This document shows, one piece after another, positions 16,853-24,401 of a DNA stretch of 61,118 nucleotides. The notes under the pieces are model-generated. The model had not been told where the DNA came from and did no database searches. It saw only the letters and a list, made by a program, of their open reading frames with translations. Every line of letters starts with the position of its first letter. Position 1 is the first letter of the stretch. Source of the DNA: Winogradskyella sp. (GTDB lineage: Bacteria; Bacteroidota; Bacteroidia; Flavobacteriales; Flavobacteriaceae); NCBI RefSeq assembly GCF_028289625.1, contig NZ_JANQOM010000030.1, positions 1 to 61,118 of the forward strand, written 5' to 3'. A program made the translations under genes and the position numbers.

Positions 16853-17641
16853 ATGATCAGAAAAATTTTATTGCAGTTATGCATTGTATTATGTGTTTTT
16901 GGATGCGAAAGTGATGACTCTAATTCAATTAATACAACTCAGGCATCTCCCACATTTACATTTTCGCACGATTGGGATGGAACTCCAGTAAGCAGTTCGG
17001 ATTTTAACAATTTCATCTTTACAAATGCTAATGGGGAAACAATTAGTATTGAGCGATTAAGATATGTGATTTCGGATATTATATTTACAGCCAACTCTGG
17101 TGAGGCATTAAGTATTAATGGGCACAATTTGGTGGATGTGACCAATGACGAAGGCCTTTCTTATACACTTCCGAGTACCATTCCTATTGGTACTTTTGTA
17201 AATGTGTCTTTCACATTTGGCTTAGACAATGAAGATAATTCCCAAAATTTACTTGATCTAAATTCAGCAAACTTTAATGTTCCCGATGTGCTTGGTGGTG
17301 GTTACCATTATATGCAATTTGATGGTGAATTCATTAACTCTAATATGGAAGAAATGGGCTTTAACTATCATGCTATAAGAGCGGTTGATGCCTCAGACCC
17401 TGATAATTTAGTATTTCCTGAAGACACGTTTTTCACTGTTAACCTTGGGTCTATTCCTATAACCAGTGCAACTGAGATTGAAATAAAAATGAATATTGCC
17501 GAGTGGTTTAAAAACCCGAATCTCTGGGATTTGAATGTATATAATCAAATGCTAATGCCTAATGCTACAGCCCAGATATTAATGTCCGAAAATGGTCGTA
17601 ATGTGTTTAGTTTAGGTGAAGTTACCCAAGGAACAGAATAA
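16853..17641 (+). CDS. MbnP-like lipoprotein
   Basis: A 262-residue lipoprotein with lipobox Cys at VFGCESDDS, again with acidic residues after the cysteine. The mature domain resembles MbnP-family proteins: a first strand TFTFSHDWDGTPV, the block ISIERLRYVISDIIF, IPIGTFVNVSFTFGLD, GGGYHYMQFDGEF and a late AEWFKNPNLWDLN. In characterised MbnP proteins a tryptophan is oxidised to kynurenine by the partner di-haem enzyme MbnH and the product takes part in copper binding. The gene for such a di-haem enzyme begins 3 bases downstream here, which supports the assignment. Trp residues remain in HDWDG, EWF and LWD as candidates. No methanobactin genes are near. Confidence 0.75.
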   Translation: MIRKILLQLCIVLCVFGCESDDSNSINTTQASPTFTFSHDWDGTPVSSSDFNNFIFTNANGETISIERLRYVISDIIFTANSGEALSINGHNLVDVTNDEGLSYTLPSTIPIGTFVNVSFTFGLDNEDNSQNLLDLNSANFNVPDVLGGGYHYMQFDGEFINSNMEEMGFNYHAIRAVDASDPDNLVFPEDTFFTVNLGSIPITSATEIEIKMNIAEWFKNPNLWDLNVYNQMLMPNATAQILMSENGRNVFSLGEVTQGTE

Positions 17642-17644
17642 AAG

Positions 17645-18700
17645 ATGAAAAAAGGATGGTATTGGATATTCTTGATTTTCCTTTATCTGAATTGCTCAGA
17701 TGATGATACTGGTTATGAACCTACACCAATGCCTTTAAATATACCTGAGATTTTTTCAACCAATATTATTCCGCCGGTTATTCCTTCGGACAACCCACAA
17801 ACCGTTGAAGGCGTTGCTCTAGGTAAAAAACTGTTTTTCGATACCATTTTATCAGCCGATGGGACAAAATCCTGTGCCTCTTGCCACTCGCCCCAAAATG
17901 CCTTTACAGACAACTCACCAACAAGTGTGGGTATTGACGGCATTGCAGGAATGCGTAACTCCATGCCTATTTTTAACTTAGCTTGGAACGACAATGAACG
18001 TTTCAATTGGGATGGAAGTGCTTTGAGCTTAGAACGACAAGCAGAGGAACCCGTTCAAAATCCTATAGAACTACATAGTAATTGGGATAATGTAGTAGAT
18101 CGTTTACTAGCGCATCCCGAATATCCTGAACTATTCGAACTGGCATTTAAAACATCTACAATAACAAAAGAGTTAACTACTAAGGCCATCGCTCAATTTG
18201 AACGCACACTGATTTCGGCCAATTCAAAGTTCGACCAATACACTTTAGGTGAAGCAACGTTAACAGCGCAAGAACTGAATGGGCTGAACATTTTTCTTAG
18301 GGAAGATAAAGGGGACTGCTTTCATTGTCATGGCTCACCTAATAGCCCACTTTGGACCAATAACGATTTTCATAATAATGGCTTGGATGCTACATTTACA
18401 GATTTAGGTTTAGGAGCGGTTACTGGCGACCCTAGTGACAATGGTAAATTCCGTACACCCTCCCTACGGAATTTAGCCTATACAGCACCATATATGCACG
18501 ATGGTAGATTTGCAACACTAGACGAGGTCATAGATCATTACAGTGAAGGACTACAGAACTCTCCAACCATAGACCCTTTGATGAAGCAAATTGCCCAAGG
18601 AGGCGTGCAATTAACTGCTCAAGAAAAAGCAGATTTAAAAGCATTTTTATTAACACTGTCTGACACTTCGTTCATCAATAATCCTGAATTTCAAAATTAG
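17645..18700 (+). CDS. MbnH/MauG-like di-haem cytochrome c peroxidase lipoprotein
   Basis: The 351-residue protein has a short lipobox signal (YLNC) followed by SDDDTG. It contains two c-type haem motifs, CASCH (SCASCHSPQNAF, near residue 80) and CFHCH (GDCFHCHGS, near residue 220), and the family blocks GKKLFFD, FNWDGSALSLERQAEEPVQNP, KFRTPSLRNLAYTAPYMHDGRF and LTLSDT. This is the bacterial cytochrome c peroxidase/MauG family. With the MbnP-like gene immediately upstream, the MbnH subtype that oxidises a partner tryptophan is the best guess, although a simple hydrogen-peroxide peroxidase is possible. The acidic tail suggests an outer-membrane, possibly surface, location, which is unusual for a cytochrome. 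Confidence 0.88.
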   Translation: MKKGWYWIFLIFLYLNCSDDDTGYEPTPMPLNIPEIFSTNIIPPVIPSDNPQTVEGVALGKKLFFDTILSADGTKSCASCHSPQNAFTDNSPTSVGIDGIAGMRNSMPIFNLAWNDNERFNWDGSALSLERQAEEPVQNPIELHSNWDNVVDRLLAHPEYPELFELAFKTSTITKELTTKAIAQFERTLISANSKFDQYTLGEATLTAQELNGLNIFLREDKGDCFHCHGSPNSPLWTNNDFHNNGLDATFTDLGLGAVTGDPSDNGKFRTPSLRNLAYTAPYMHDGRFATLDEVIDHYSEGLQNSPTIDPLMKQIAQGGVQLTAQEKADLKAFLLTLSDTSFINNPEFQN

Positions 18701-18805
18701 TTTTGTAAGAATAATCTGTTTTTTTAGTGTGTTTTGTCGAAAAATAATGTGTTTTAGCATTCTTTTCTATAGAAATCACTAAATTTTCAATCCCAAATTT
18801 TCTCG

Positions 18806-19048
18806 ATGAAACCTACTTCAAACAAAGCGCTACCATGTGCTGTGTTTGGTCATAATTATGTGAAAACCAAAACAAATTCTGACCAAACAACAGAACTCAC
18901 TTGCAGCCATTGTGGTACTGTAGTAACTACGGACCAACATGGTAATTTTGATGAGCTAAGCATAGCTAATAAACATATCCAATCCACGCTTAGACAATTA
19001 TTTCATCTCAATCTTCAAATATCCAAGCCTAATTTTCTTAAACTATAG
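18806..19048 (+). CDS. Small CxxC zinc-ribbon-like protein, paralogue 3
   Basis: An 80-residue protein with the same skeleton as the two genes near 11 kb: PCAVFGHNYV, then ELTCSHCGTVV (CxxC), a D-x-H-G turn and a C-terminal helix IQSTLRQLF. It is more divergent (N-terminal extension, SHCG in place of SRCN or TRCK). The conserved Cys/His plus CxxC positions suggest one bound metal ion. The function is unknown. It stands alone between the peroxidase cluster and the suf promoter. Confidence 0.65.
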   Translation: MKPTSNKALPCAVFGHNYVKTKTNSDQTTELTCSHCGTVVTTDQHGNFDELSIANKHIQSTLRQLFHLNLQISKPNFLKL

Positions 19049-19069
19049 GAAAATTCTATTAAATCATAT

Positions 19070-19121
19070 GCTAATATAATGTTAGCAAACAAGGTAAAAC
19101 CTTAGCTATATCGTATATTTG
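19070..19121 (+). promoter_or_regulatory. suf operon promoter with two upstream dyads
   Basis: TATATTTG at 19114-19121 is a consensus -7 box 32 nt before sufA. Just upstream lie GCTAA-N7-TTAGC (19070-19086) and AAGGT-AAA-ACCTT (19091-19103), both perfect inverted repeats, close enough to the box to act as operators. The regulator is unknown. Confidence 0.5.
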
Positions 19122-19153
19122 CATACAATTTAGAATTAATCTACTTTAACATT

Positions 19154-19483
19154 ATGATTAAAGTTTCAGAACAAGCAAAGAAAAAAGTCGTTGAGTTGAT
19201 GAGTGATGACGGCTATAATCCAGATACCGATTACATTAGAGTAGGAGTAAAAAGTGGTGGATGCTCTGGTTTGTCGTACGATTTAAAATTTGACAAGGAA
19301 CAAGTTGATGGTGATAAAGTATTTGAGGACAATGGCGTAAAAATTATCGTAGATAAAAAGAGTTTTCTCTACCTCATAGGCACCACACTCGAATATTCAG
19401 GTGGACTAAACGGGACCGGATTTGTATTTAATAATCCAAATGCTAATCGCACCTGCGGTTGTGGAGAATCATTTTCACTTTAA
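19154..19483 (+). CDS. sufA: HesB/IscA-type iron-sulfur carrier
   Basis: A 109-residue A-type carrier that receives and passes on Fe-S clusters. The three cluster-binding cysteines are present: Cys in KSGGCSGLSY and the C-terminal pair in RTCGCGESF. Length is normal. It is the first gene of the suf operon, 9 bases before sufB, and has its own TAnnTTTG box. I name it sufA from context; iscA would be equally defensible on sequence alone. Confidence 0.93.
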   Translation: MIKVSEQAKKKVVELMSDDGYNPDTDYIRVGVKSGGCSGLSYDLKFDKEQVDGDKVFEDNGVKIIVDKKSFLYLIGTTLEYSGGLNGTGFVFNNPNANRTCGCGESFSL

Positions 19484-19492
19484 AAAAGACTC

Positions 19493-20941
19493 ATGAGTAA
19501 ATATACTGAAGACGATTTAAGGGAAGAATTAAAAACCAAAGAATACGAATATGGTTTTTATACAGATATAGAATCTGACACCTTCCCTAATGGCCTAAAC
19601 GAAGACATCGTTAGAGCAATTTCTGAAAAGAAAGAAGAACCAGAATGGATGACCGAATGGCGTCTAGAAGCTTTTAAAGTTTGGAAAGAAATGACCGAAC
19701 CAGAATGGGCTAACGTTAATTATGAAAAACCCGATTTTCAAGCTATATCTTACTATTCGGCACCTAATAGCAAACCAAAATACGATAGTTTAGACGAAGT
19801 TGACCCAGAACTTTTGGCAACTTTTGAAAAACTTGGTATTTCCCTTGATGAGCAGAAAAAGTTAGCTGGCGTGGCTATGGATGTTGTTGTTGATTCGGTA
19901 TCCGTAGCAACAACATTCAAAAAAACATTAGCTGAAAAAGGAATCATCTTTATGAGTATTTCTGAAGCCATTCAAGAACATCCTGAATTGGTTAGAAAAT
20001 ATATGGGTACGGTGGTCCCACAAAAAGATAATTTTTATGCAGCGCTAAACTCTGCTGTATTCAGTGACGGATCGTTCTGTTATATTCCGAAAGGTGTGAA
20101 ATGCCCAATGGAGCTTTCAACATACTTTAGAATTAACCAAGCAGGAACAGGTCAGTTTGAAAGAACATTAGTCATTGCAGATGAAGGTAGTTACGTAAGT
20201 TACCTTGAAGGCTGTACAGCACCAAGTAGAGATGAAAATCAATTACATGCTGCTGTTGTTGAGCTGATTGCTTTAGACAACGCCGAAATAAAATATTCAA
20301 CCGTTCAAAACTGGTATCCTGGTAATGCTGAAGGTAAAGGTGGTGTTTACAACTTTGTGACCAAACGTGGCCTTTGTGAGAATAATGCCAAAATCTCTTG
20401 GACCCAAGTAGAAACAGGTTCTGCCATTACGTGGAAATATCCTTCATGCGTACTAAAAGGTGACAATTCAGTTGGTGAATTTTATTCTATCGCAGTCACC
20501 AACAATTTCCAACAAGCAGATACAGGAACCAAGATGGTACACCTAGGTAAAAACACAAAATCTACTATTATTTCTAAAGGGATTTCTGCTGGCAAATCCC
20601 AAAATTCATATCGTGGATTAGTACAGATTAGTTCTCGCGCAGAGAATGCACGTAACTTTTCGCAATGTGATAGTTTACTCATGGGCAATGAATGTGGAGC
20701 ACACACTTTTCCATATATAGAAGCTAAAAACAAGTCGGCTCAGATAGAACACGAAGCTACTACCAGTAAAATTGGTGAAGACCAAATTTTTTATTGTAAT
20801 CAGCGCGGCATAGATACCGAAAAAGCTATAGCCTTAATTGTTAATGGTTTTAGTAAGGAAGTCCTTAATAAACTTCCGATGGAGTTCGCTGTTGAGGCGC
20901 AAAAATTATTGGAAATAAGTTTAGAAGGGTCTGTAGGATAA
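19493..20941 (+). CDS. sufB: Fe-S cluster assembly scaffold protein
   Basis: A 482-residue SufB, the main scaffold of the SufBCD complex in which Fe-S clusters are built. Family blocks are [61 protein letters not shown], and the C-terminal [19 protein letters not shown] followed by [21 protein letters not shown]. The length fits SufB rather than SufD. It lies between sufA and a small lipoprotein gene, with 7-9 base gaps, so it is clearly in the operon. Confidence 0.97.
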   Translation: MSKYTEDDLREELKTKEYEYGFYTDIESDTFPNGLNEDIVRAISEKKEEPEWMTEWRLEAFKVWKEMTEPEWANVNYEKPDFQAISYYSAPNSKPKYDSLDEVDPELLATFEKLGISLDEQKKLAGVAMDVVVDSVSVATTFKKTLAEKGIIFMSISEAIQEHPELVRKYMGTVVPQKDNFYAALNSAVFSDGSFCYIPKGVKCPMELSTYFRINQAGTGQFERTLVIADEGSYVSYLEGCTAPSRDENQLHAAVVELIALDNAEIKYSTVQNWYPGNAEGKGGVYNFVTKRGLCENNAKISWTQVETGSAITWKYPSCVLKGDNSVGEFYSIAVTNNFQQADTGTKMVHLGKNTKSTIISKGISAGKSQNSYRGLVQISSRAENARNFSQCDSLLMGNECGAHTFPYIEAKNKSAQIEHEATTSKIGEDQIFYCNQRGIDTEKAIALIVNGFSKEVLNKLPMEFAVEAQKLLEISLEGSVG

Positions 20942-20948
20942 ACCATTT

Positions 20949-21368
20949 ATGATGAAAAAATTAGTATGGATTCTTATGATTTCAATTGGTCTTTTTGCTT
21001 GTAAAAATGAGCCTAAGCAAGAGGAAATTAGCTTAGAAGAAAATCGTGCTAAATCCTATAACCAAAACGATGGTTTTATTACCATGAAAGGCGAGTTTAT
21101 ATACGATGCTGACAAAAAGGCTGCTGTATTTCAAACACCAAATGAAATTTATGGAGTTGTTGTTGACGACAACTTGCATCTTTTAAATGAAAAAGTAAAA
21201 CCATTTAAAACAGATGATTATACATCTGTTCCGGTTACCATAAGAGTTAAAAGAATTGAGAATACCAATCAAGATATTCTATGGGACAACATATTAGAAA
21301 TTAAAGACATATTAAAGGTGGAAGCGCCTAATCCAAATAAAGAAGACGTAATAAAATTAGCAAACTAA
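20949..21368 (+). CDS. Small lipoprotein embedded in the suf operon
   Basis: A 139-residue predicted lipoprotein with signal [18 protein letters not shown], lipidated at Cys18 and followed by KNEPKQEE. The mature part has no motif I recognise. It is highly charged, with a predicted beta segment [20 protein letters not shown]. The first or second Met could be the start. It sits 7 bases after sufB and 8 before sufC, so it must be co-transcribed with cytosolic Fe-S assembly genes, an odd place for an envelope protein. It may be a conserved flavobacterial passenger. No function assigned. Confidence 0.75.
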   Translation: MMKKLVWILMISIGLFACKNEPKQEEISLEENRAKSYNQNDGFITMKGEFIYDADKKAAVFQTPNEIYGVVVDDNLHLLNEKVKPFKTDDYTSVPVTIRVKRIENTNQDILWDNILEIKDILKVEAPNPNKEDVIKLAN

Positions 21369-21376
21369 ATAGAGCA

Positions 21377-22129
21377 ATGTTAAAGATAAAAAACTTACAC
21401 GCTAGTGTAGATGATAAAGCCATTTTAAAAGGTATTGACCTTCATGTAAAACCAGGAGAAGTACATGCCATCATGGGACCTAATGGTTCTGGTAAAAGTA
21501 CTTTAGCTGCGGTTGTTGCTGGTAAAGAAGAGTACGAAGTTGAAGAAGGAGAAATTCTCTTAGATGGGGAAAATATTGATGAGTTAGGACCAGAAGAACG
21601 TGCTCATAAAGGAGTTTTTATGTCGTTTCAATATCCCGTAGAAATTCCAGGGGTTAGTGTTACCAATTTTATGAAGACCTCAATCAATGAGACCCGAAAG
21701 GCCAAGGGCTTAGAGGATATGCCTGCTAACGAAATGCTTAAAATGATTCGTGAGAAGTCTGAAATGTTGGAGATTGACCGTAAGTTTCTATCGCGTTCCT
21801 TAAACGAGGGGTTTTCTGGTGGTGAGAAAAAACGAAATGAGATTTTTCAAATGGCTATGTTAGAGCCTAAGTTGGCCATTTTGGATGAAACAGACTCTGG
21901 GTTAGACATCGACGCGCTTAGAATTGTCGCTAATGGCGTTAACAAGCTGAAGTCTAAAGACAATGCTGTTATTATCATCACCCACTACCAGAGGTTATTA
22001 GACTATATTGTCCCAGACTATGTACATGTTTTAATGGATGGAAAAATAGTAAAATCTGGCGATAAGCAATTAGCTCATAAGCTAGAAGCTAAAGGCTACG
22101 ACTGGATTAAAGAAGAAGTTGGTGTGTAG
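21377..22129 (+). CDS. sufC: SUF ATPase subunit
   Basis: A 250-residue ABC-type ATPase that drives the SufBCD scaffold in the cytosol; not a transporter. It has Walker [10 protein letters not shown] (about 34-42), the Q-loop [14 protein letters not shown], the signature [11 protein letters not shown], Walker [13 protein letters not shown] and the switch His in IITHYQR. The SGGEKKRNE signature and DETDSGLD are diagnostic of SufC. It is followed by an unusually long gap with repeat hairpins before sufD. Confidence 0.97.
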   Translation: MLKIKNLHASVDDKAILKGIDLHVKPGEVHAIMGPNGSGKSTLAAVVAGKEEYEVEEGEILLDGENIDELGPEERAHKGVFMSFQYPVEIPGVSVTNFMKTSINETRKAKGLEDMPANEMLKMIREKSEMLEIDRKFLSRSLNEGFSGGEKKRNEIFQMAMLEPKLAILDETDSGLDIDALRIVANGVNKLKSKDNAVIIITHYQRLLDYIVPDYVHVLMDGKIVKSGDKQLAHKLEAKGYDWIKEEVGV

Positions 22130-22136
22130 CTATTAT

Positions 22137-22212
22137 ATTCCTGCCTTCGCATGAATATCGAGTAGCGTTTGTTTACAAATAATAATAAATTGATTCCTGT
22201 CTCAGCAGGAAT
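22137..22212. repeat. REP-like double hairpin between sufC and sufD
   Basis: Two related palindromes face each other here. ATTCCTGC-CTTC-GCATGAAT (22137-22156) has 8-nt arms with one mismatch. ATTCCTG-N6-CAGGAAT (22193-22212) has perfect 7-nt arms and is followed by GACAG. The ATTCCTGC...GCAGGAATGACA pattern is a scattered intergenic palindrome I recall from flavobacterial genomes, so this is probably a REP-type repeat that landed in the operon. Confidence 0.6.
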
Positions 22213-22222
22213 GACAGAAAAT

Positions 22223-23536
22223 ATGGAATTAAAAGAAAAACTTGTATCTTCATTCATGGCCTTTGAAAACATGGTCGATATAGATTCTCCAGTCCACGAT
22301 ATAAGAACTGAAGCCATTAAACATTTTGAAGTTGAAGGGTTTCCAACGAAACGCCAAGAAGCTTGGAAATACACATCATTAAATTCGGTGTTAAAACACG
22401 ATTACAGTGTATTCCCTAAGCATGAAGAAGCTTTAGAGTTTAAAGATGTTAAGAGGTACTTTATCCACGATATAGATTCGTACCAGATCGTTTTCATCGA
22501 CGGCAAGTATTCCTCACACTTATCGCAAACCACCCACGATGGCATTGACGTTTGCTTAATGTCGGCTGCCTTAACCAAACCAAAGTACAGATTGATTATT
22601 GAAAATTATTTCAATAAGATTGCCACTAAAGATGGCTTATCATCATTAAATACCGCATTTTCTGCTGAGGGTGCTTACATTCACATTCCGAAGAATAAAT
22701 TAGTTGAAAAACCGATTCAAATTCTTCATTTTTCAACCGGAAATGAAGCCGCACTAATGCTTCAGCCACGTAACTTAATCGTTGTTGACGAAAATTCATA
22801 TGTTCAGATTATTGAGCGTCACCAAAGCTTAACAGACAATCCTGTTTTAACTAATAGTGTTACTGAGGTTTTTACAAACAAGCGCGCTATTGTAGATTAC
22901 TATAAAATTCAGAATGATAGGGAAACGGCTTCATTAATTGATAATACATTTATCAATCAAAACCGCGAGAGTATCGCAAAAGTGCATACCTTTTCTTTTG
23001 GTGGTAAATTGATAAGAAATAATTTGAATTTCTTTCAAAATGGGGAACGCATCGACTCTACCATGAAAGGGATTACCATTATTGGCAACAAACAACACGT
23101 AGATCATAATACATTAGTTCACCATATAGAACCCAACTGCGAAAGTCATCAGGACTATAAAGGTATTTTTGATGATAGTTCTACAGGTGTATTTAACGGA
23201 AAGGTTATAGTTGAAAAGGAAGCACAAAAGACGAATGCATATCAGGCCAATAATAACATTTTAGTTAGTGACAAAGCGAGCATCAACACTAAACCTCAAC
23301 TCGAAATTTTTGCGGATGATGTTAAATGCTCTCATGGCTGTACTATCGGACAGCTAGATGACAGTGCCATGTTCTACTTACGTTCGCGTGGTATCCCAGA
23401 GAAAGAAGCAAGAGCTTTATTGATGTTTGCCTTTAGTAATAATGTGTTGGATTCCGTAAAAATTCCTGAAATCAAAAACAGAATCACAAAAATTATCGCG
23501 AACAAATTAGGAGTTAATATTGGGTTTGATTTGTAA
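22223..23536 (+). CDS. sufD: Fe-S cluster assembly protein of the SufBCD complex
   Basis: A 437-residue SufD, the partner of SufB in the SufBC2D scaffold. The start MELKEKLVSSFMAFENM at 22223 is chosen because upstream in-frame starts would translate the repeat hairpins. Typical blocks are FPTKRQEAWKYTSL, AEGAYIHIPKNKLVEKPIQIL, LVHHIEPNCESHQDYKGIF, VFNGKVIVEKEAQKTNAYQANNN and the C-terminal FADDVKCSHGCTIGQLDD with YLRSRGIPEKEARALL. The last motif separates SufD from SufB. Confidence 0.95.
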   Translation: MELKEKLVSSFMAFENMVDIDSPVHDIRTEAIKHFEVEGFPTKRQEAWKYTSLNSVLKHDYSVFPKHEEALEFKDVKRYFIHDIDSYQIVFIDGKYSSHLSQTTHDGIDVCLMSAALTKPKYRLIIENYFNKIATKDGLSSLNTAFSAEGAYIHIPKNKLVEKPIQILHFSTGNEAALMLQPRNLIVVDENSYVQIIERHQSLTDNPVLTNSVTEVFTNKRAIVDYYKIQNDRETASLIDNTFINQNRESIAKVHTFSFGGKLIRNNLNFFQNGERIDSTMKGITIIGNKQHVDHNTLVHHIEPNCESHQDYKGIFDDSSTGVFNGKVIVEKEAQKTNAYQANNNILVSDKASINTKPQLEIFADDVKCSHGCTIGQLDDSAMFYLRSRGIPEKEARALLMFAFSNNVLDSVKIPEIKNRITKIIANKLGVNIGFDL

Positions 23537-23569
23537 TAAATCCATTGTAAAATCAAGCACAACAGCCTA

Positions 23570-23947
23570 TCATGTATTCGACCAGTTATAGGGCGTCCTG
23601 CGCTTTCGCTGTAAAGTATAGAATAGGATAGCACTCAAAAAATATAAGATTATATCTATAGGATCTGAGGTATAACGCTCATAATATTGCGGTAAAACAA
23701 ATTCAAAAAGCACTGCATAAAAAAGCGCTAAGTACAAAACGGGATAAATACGCAGATAATAACCTTTATCGTTTCTAGTAAGTCTTAATAACGCTAAACT
23801 AATCGTTAAACAAATGGGTACAATTAAAAAATCATTCACATAATTATTGATGATTCTTGGTAGTTCAAAATGTTGTTTTTGAGCTACGTATATAGCAGTG
23901 CCAATGACTACTGAGATTGTGAAGTATAATTTTAAGAACTTATTCAT
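23570..23947 (-). CDS. Small membrane protein of unknown function
   Basis: A 125-residue protein starting at MNKFLKLYF (23947), one base after the stop of the zinc-ribbon gene. Four hydrophobic segments are visible: an N-terminal helix, FLIVPICLTISLALLRL, a segment around YLALFYAVLFEFVLPQY, and IDIILYFLSAILFYTL. The short basic C-terminus follows. No catalytic motif is seen. It probably sits in the cytoplasmic membrane. With its partner gene it forms a two-gene minus-strand unit interrupting the suf locus. Confidence 0.7.
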   Translation of the reverse strand: MNKFLKLYFTISVVIGTAIYVAQKQHFELPRIINNYVNDFLIVPICLTISLALLRLTRNDKGYYLRIYPVLYLALFYAVLFEFVLPQYYERYTSDPIDIILYFLSAILFYTLQRKRRTPYNWSNT

Positions 23948-23948
23948 T

Positions 23949-24242
23949 TTATCCTGCAGCAATAGCAAATACCAACCACGCTATAAATGCCCCAATAGCA
24001 CTAACCACTAAAAAACCAGAATATAAAATCCAACCTAGTACACGATAGACCATATATCGATGTTGCTGTAAATTATCAATAAAACTTGGAGGGCTCTTTT
24101 TTGCCTTTTCTAACCTTTCGGCTTTTTCAGCTTTTATGTGTTGCTCTCGTCTTTTTTTGTATGACAAAAGTGTACCACAATTTTTACAATGATCCCTGTT
24201 TTTATTATAGACACCACAATTAATACACTTTACAATTTTCAC
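23949..24242 (-). CDS. Zinc-ribbon protein with C-terminal membrane helices
   Basis: A 97-residue protein with an N-terminal four-cysteine zinc ribbon (CINCG and CKNCG, residues about 6-22), a highly charged Lys/Glu-rich helix around EQHIKAEKAERLEKAKK, and a C-terminal hydrophobic stretch of two possible helices (VLGWILYSGFLVVSAIGAF and IAWLVFAIAA). The domain order suggests a membrane-tethered zinc ribbon facing the cytosol. The function is unknown. It is the first gene of the inverted pair. Confidence 0.75.
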   Translation of the reverse strand: MKIVKCINCGVYNKNRDHCKNCGTLLSYKKRREQHIKAEKAERLEKAKKSPPSFIDNLQQHRYMVYRVLGWILYSGFLVVSAIGAFIAWLVFAIAAG

Positions 24243-24390
24243 TTTTTAGCAGTCTTCTATTTTTCGATTTAACTTAAATTGGTTTTTTCAAAAGTGACTT
24301 GAAAACTCTTATCATAATAAAGATACTTATGAAATAATGAATCTACTCTTAAAGCATTGTTATAAGTTTTACTTTGTTAACATTGCTTCG

Positions 24391-24398
24391 TACCTTTG
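24391..24398 (+). promoter_or_regulatory. TAnnTTTG -7 box for the sufS unit
   Basis: TACCTTTG ends 3 nt before the ATG at 24402. If it is the real -7 box, transcription starts at or inside the first codons, which favours a leaderless message or a start at the GTG at 24417. Confidence 0.45.
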
Positions 24399-24401
24399 CA
24401 T

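Noticed and set aside
22169..22222. Longer sufD reading frame starting at TTG
   Set aside because: It would translate the REP-like hairpin and has no similarity to SufD; MELKEKLV at 22223 matches the family N-terminus.
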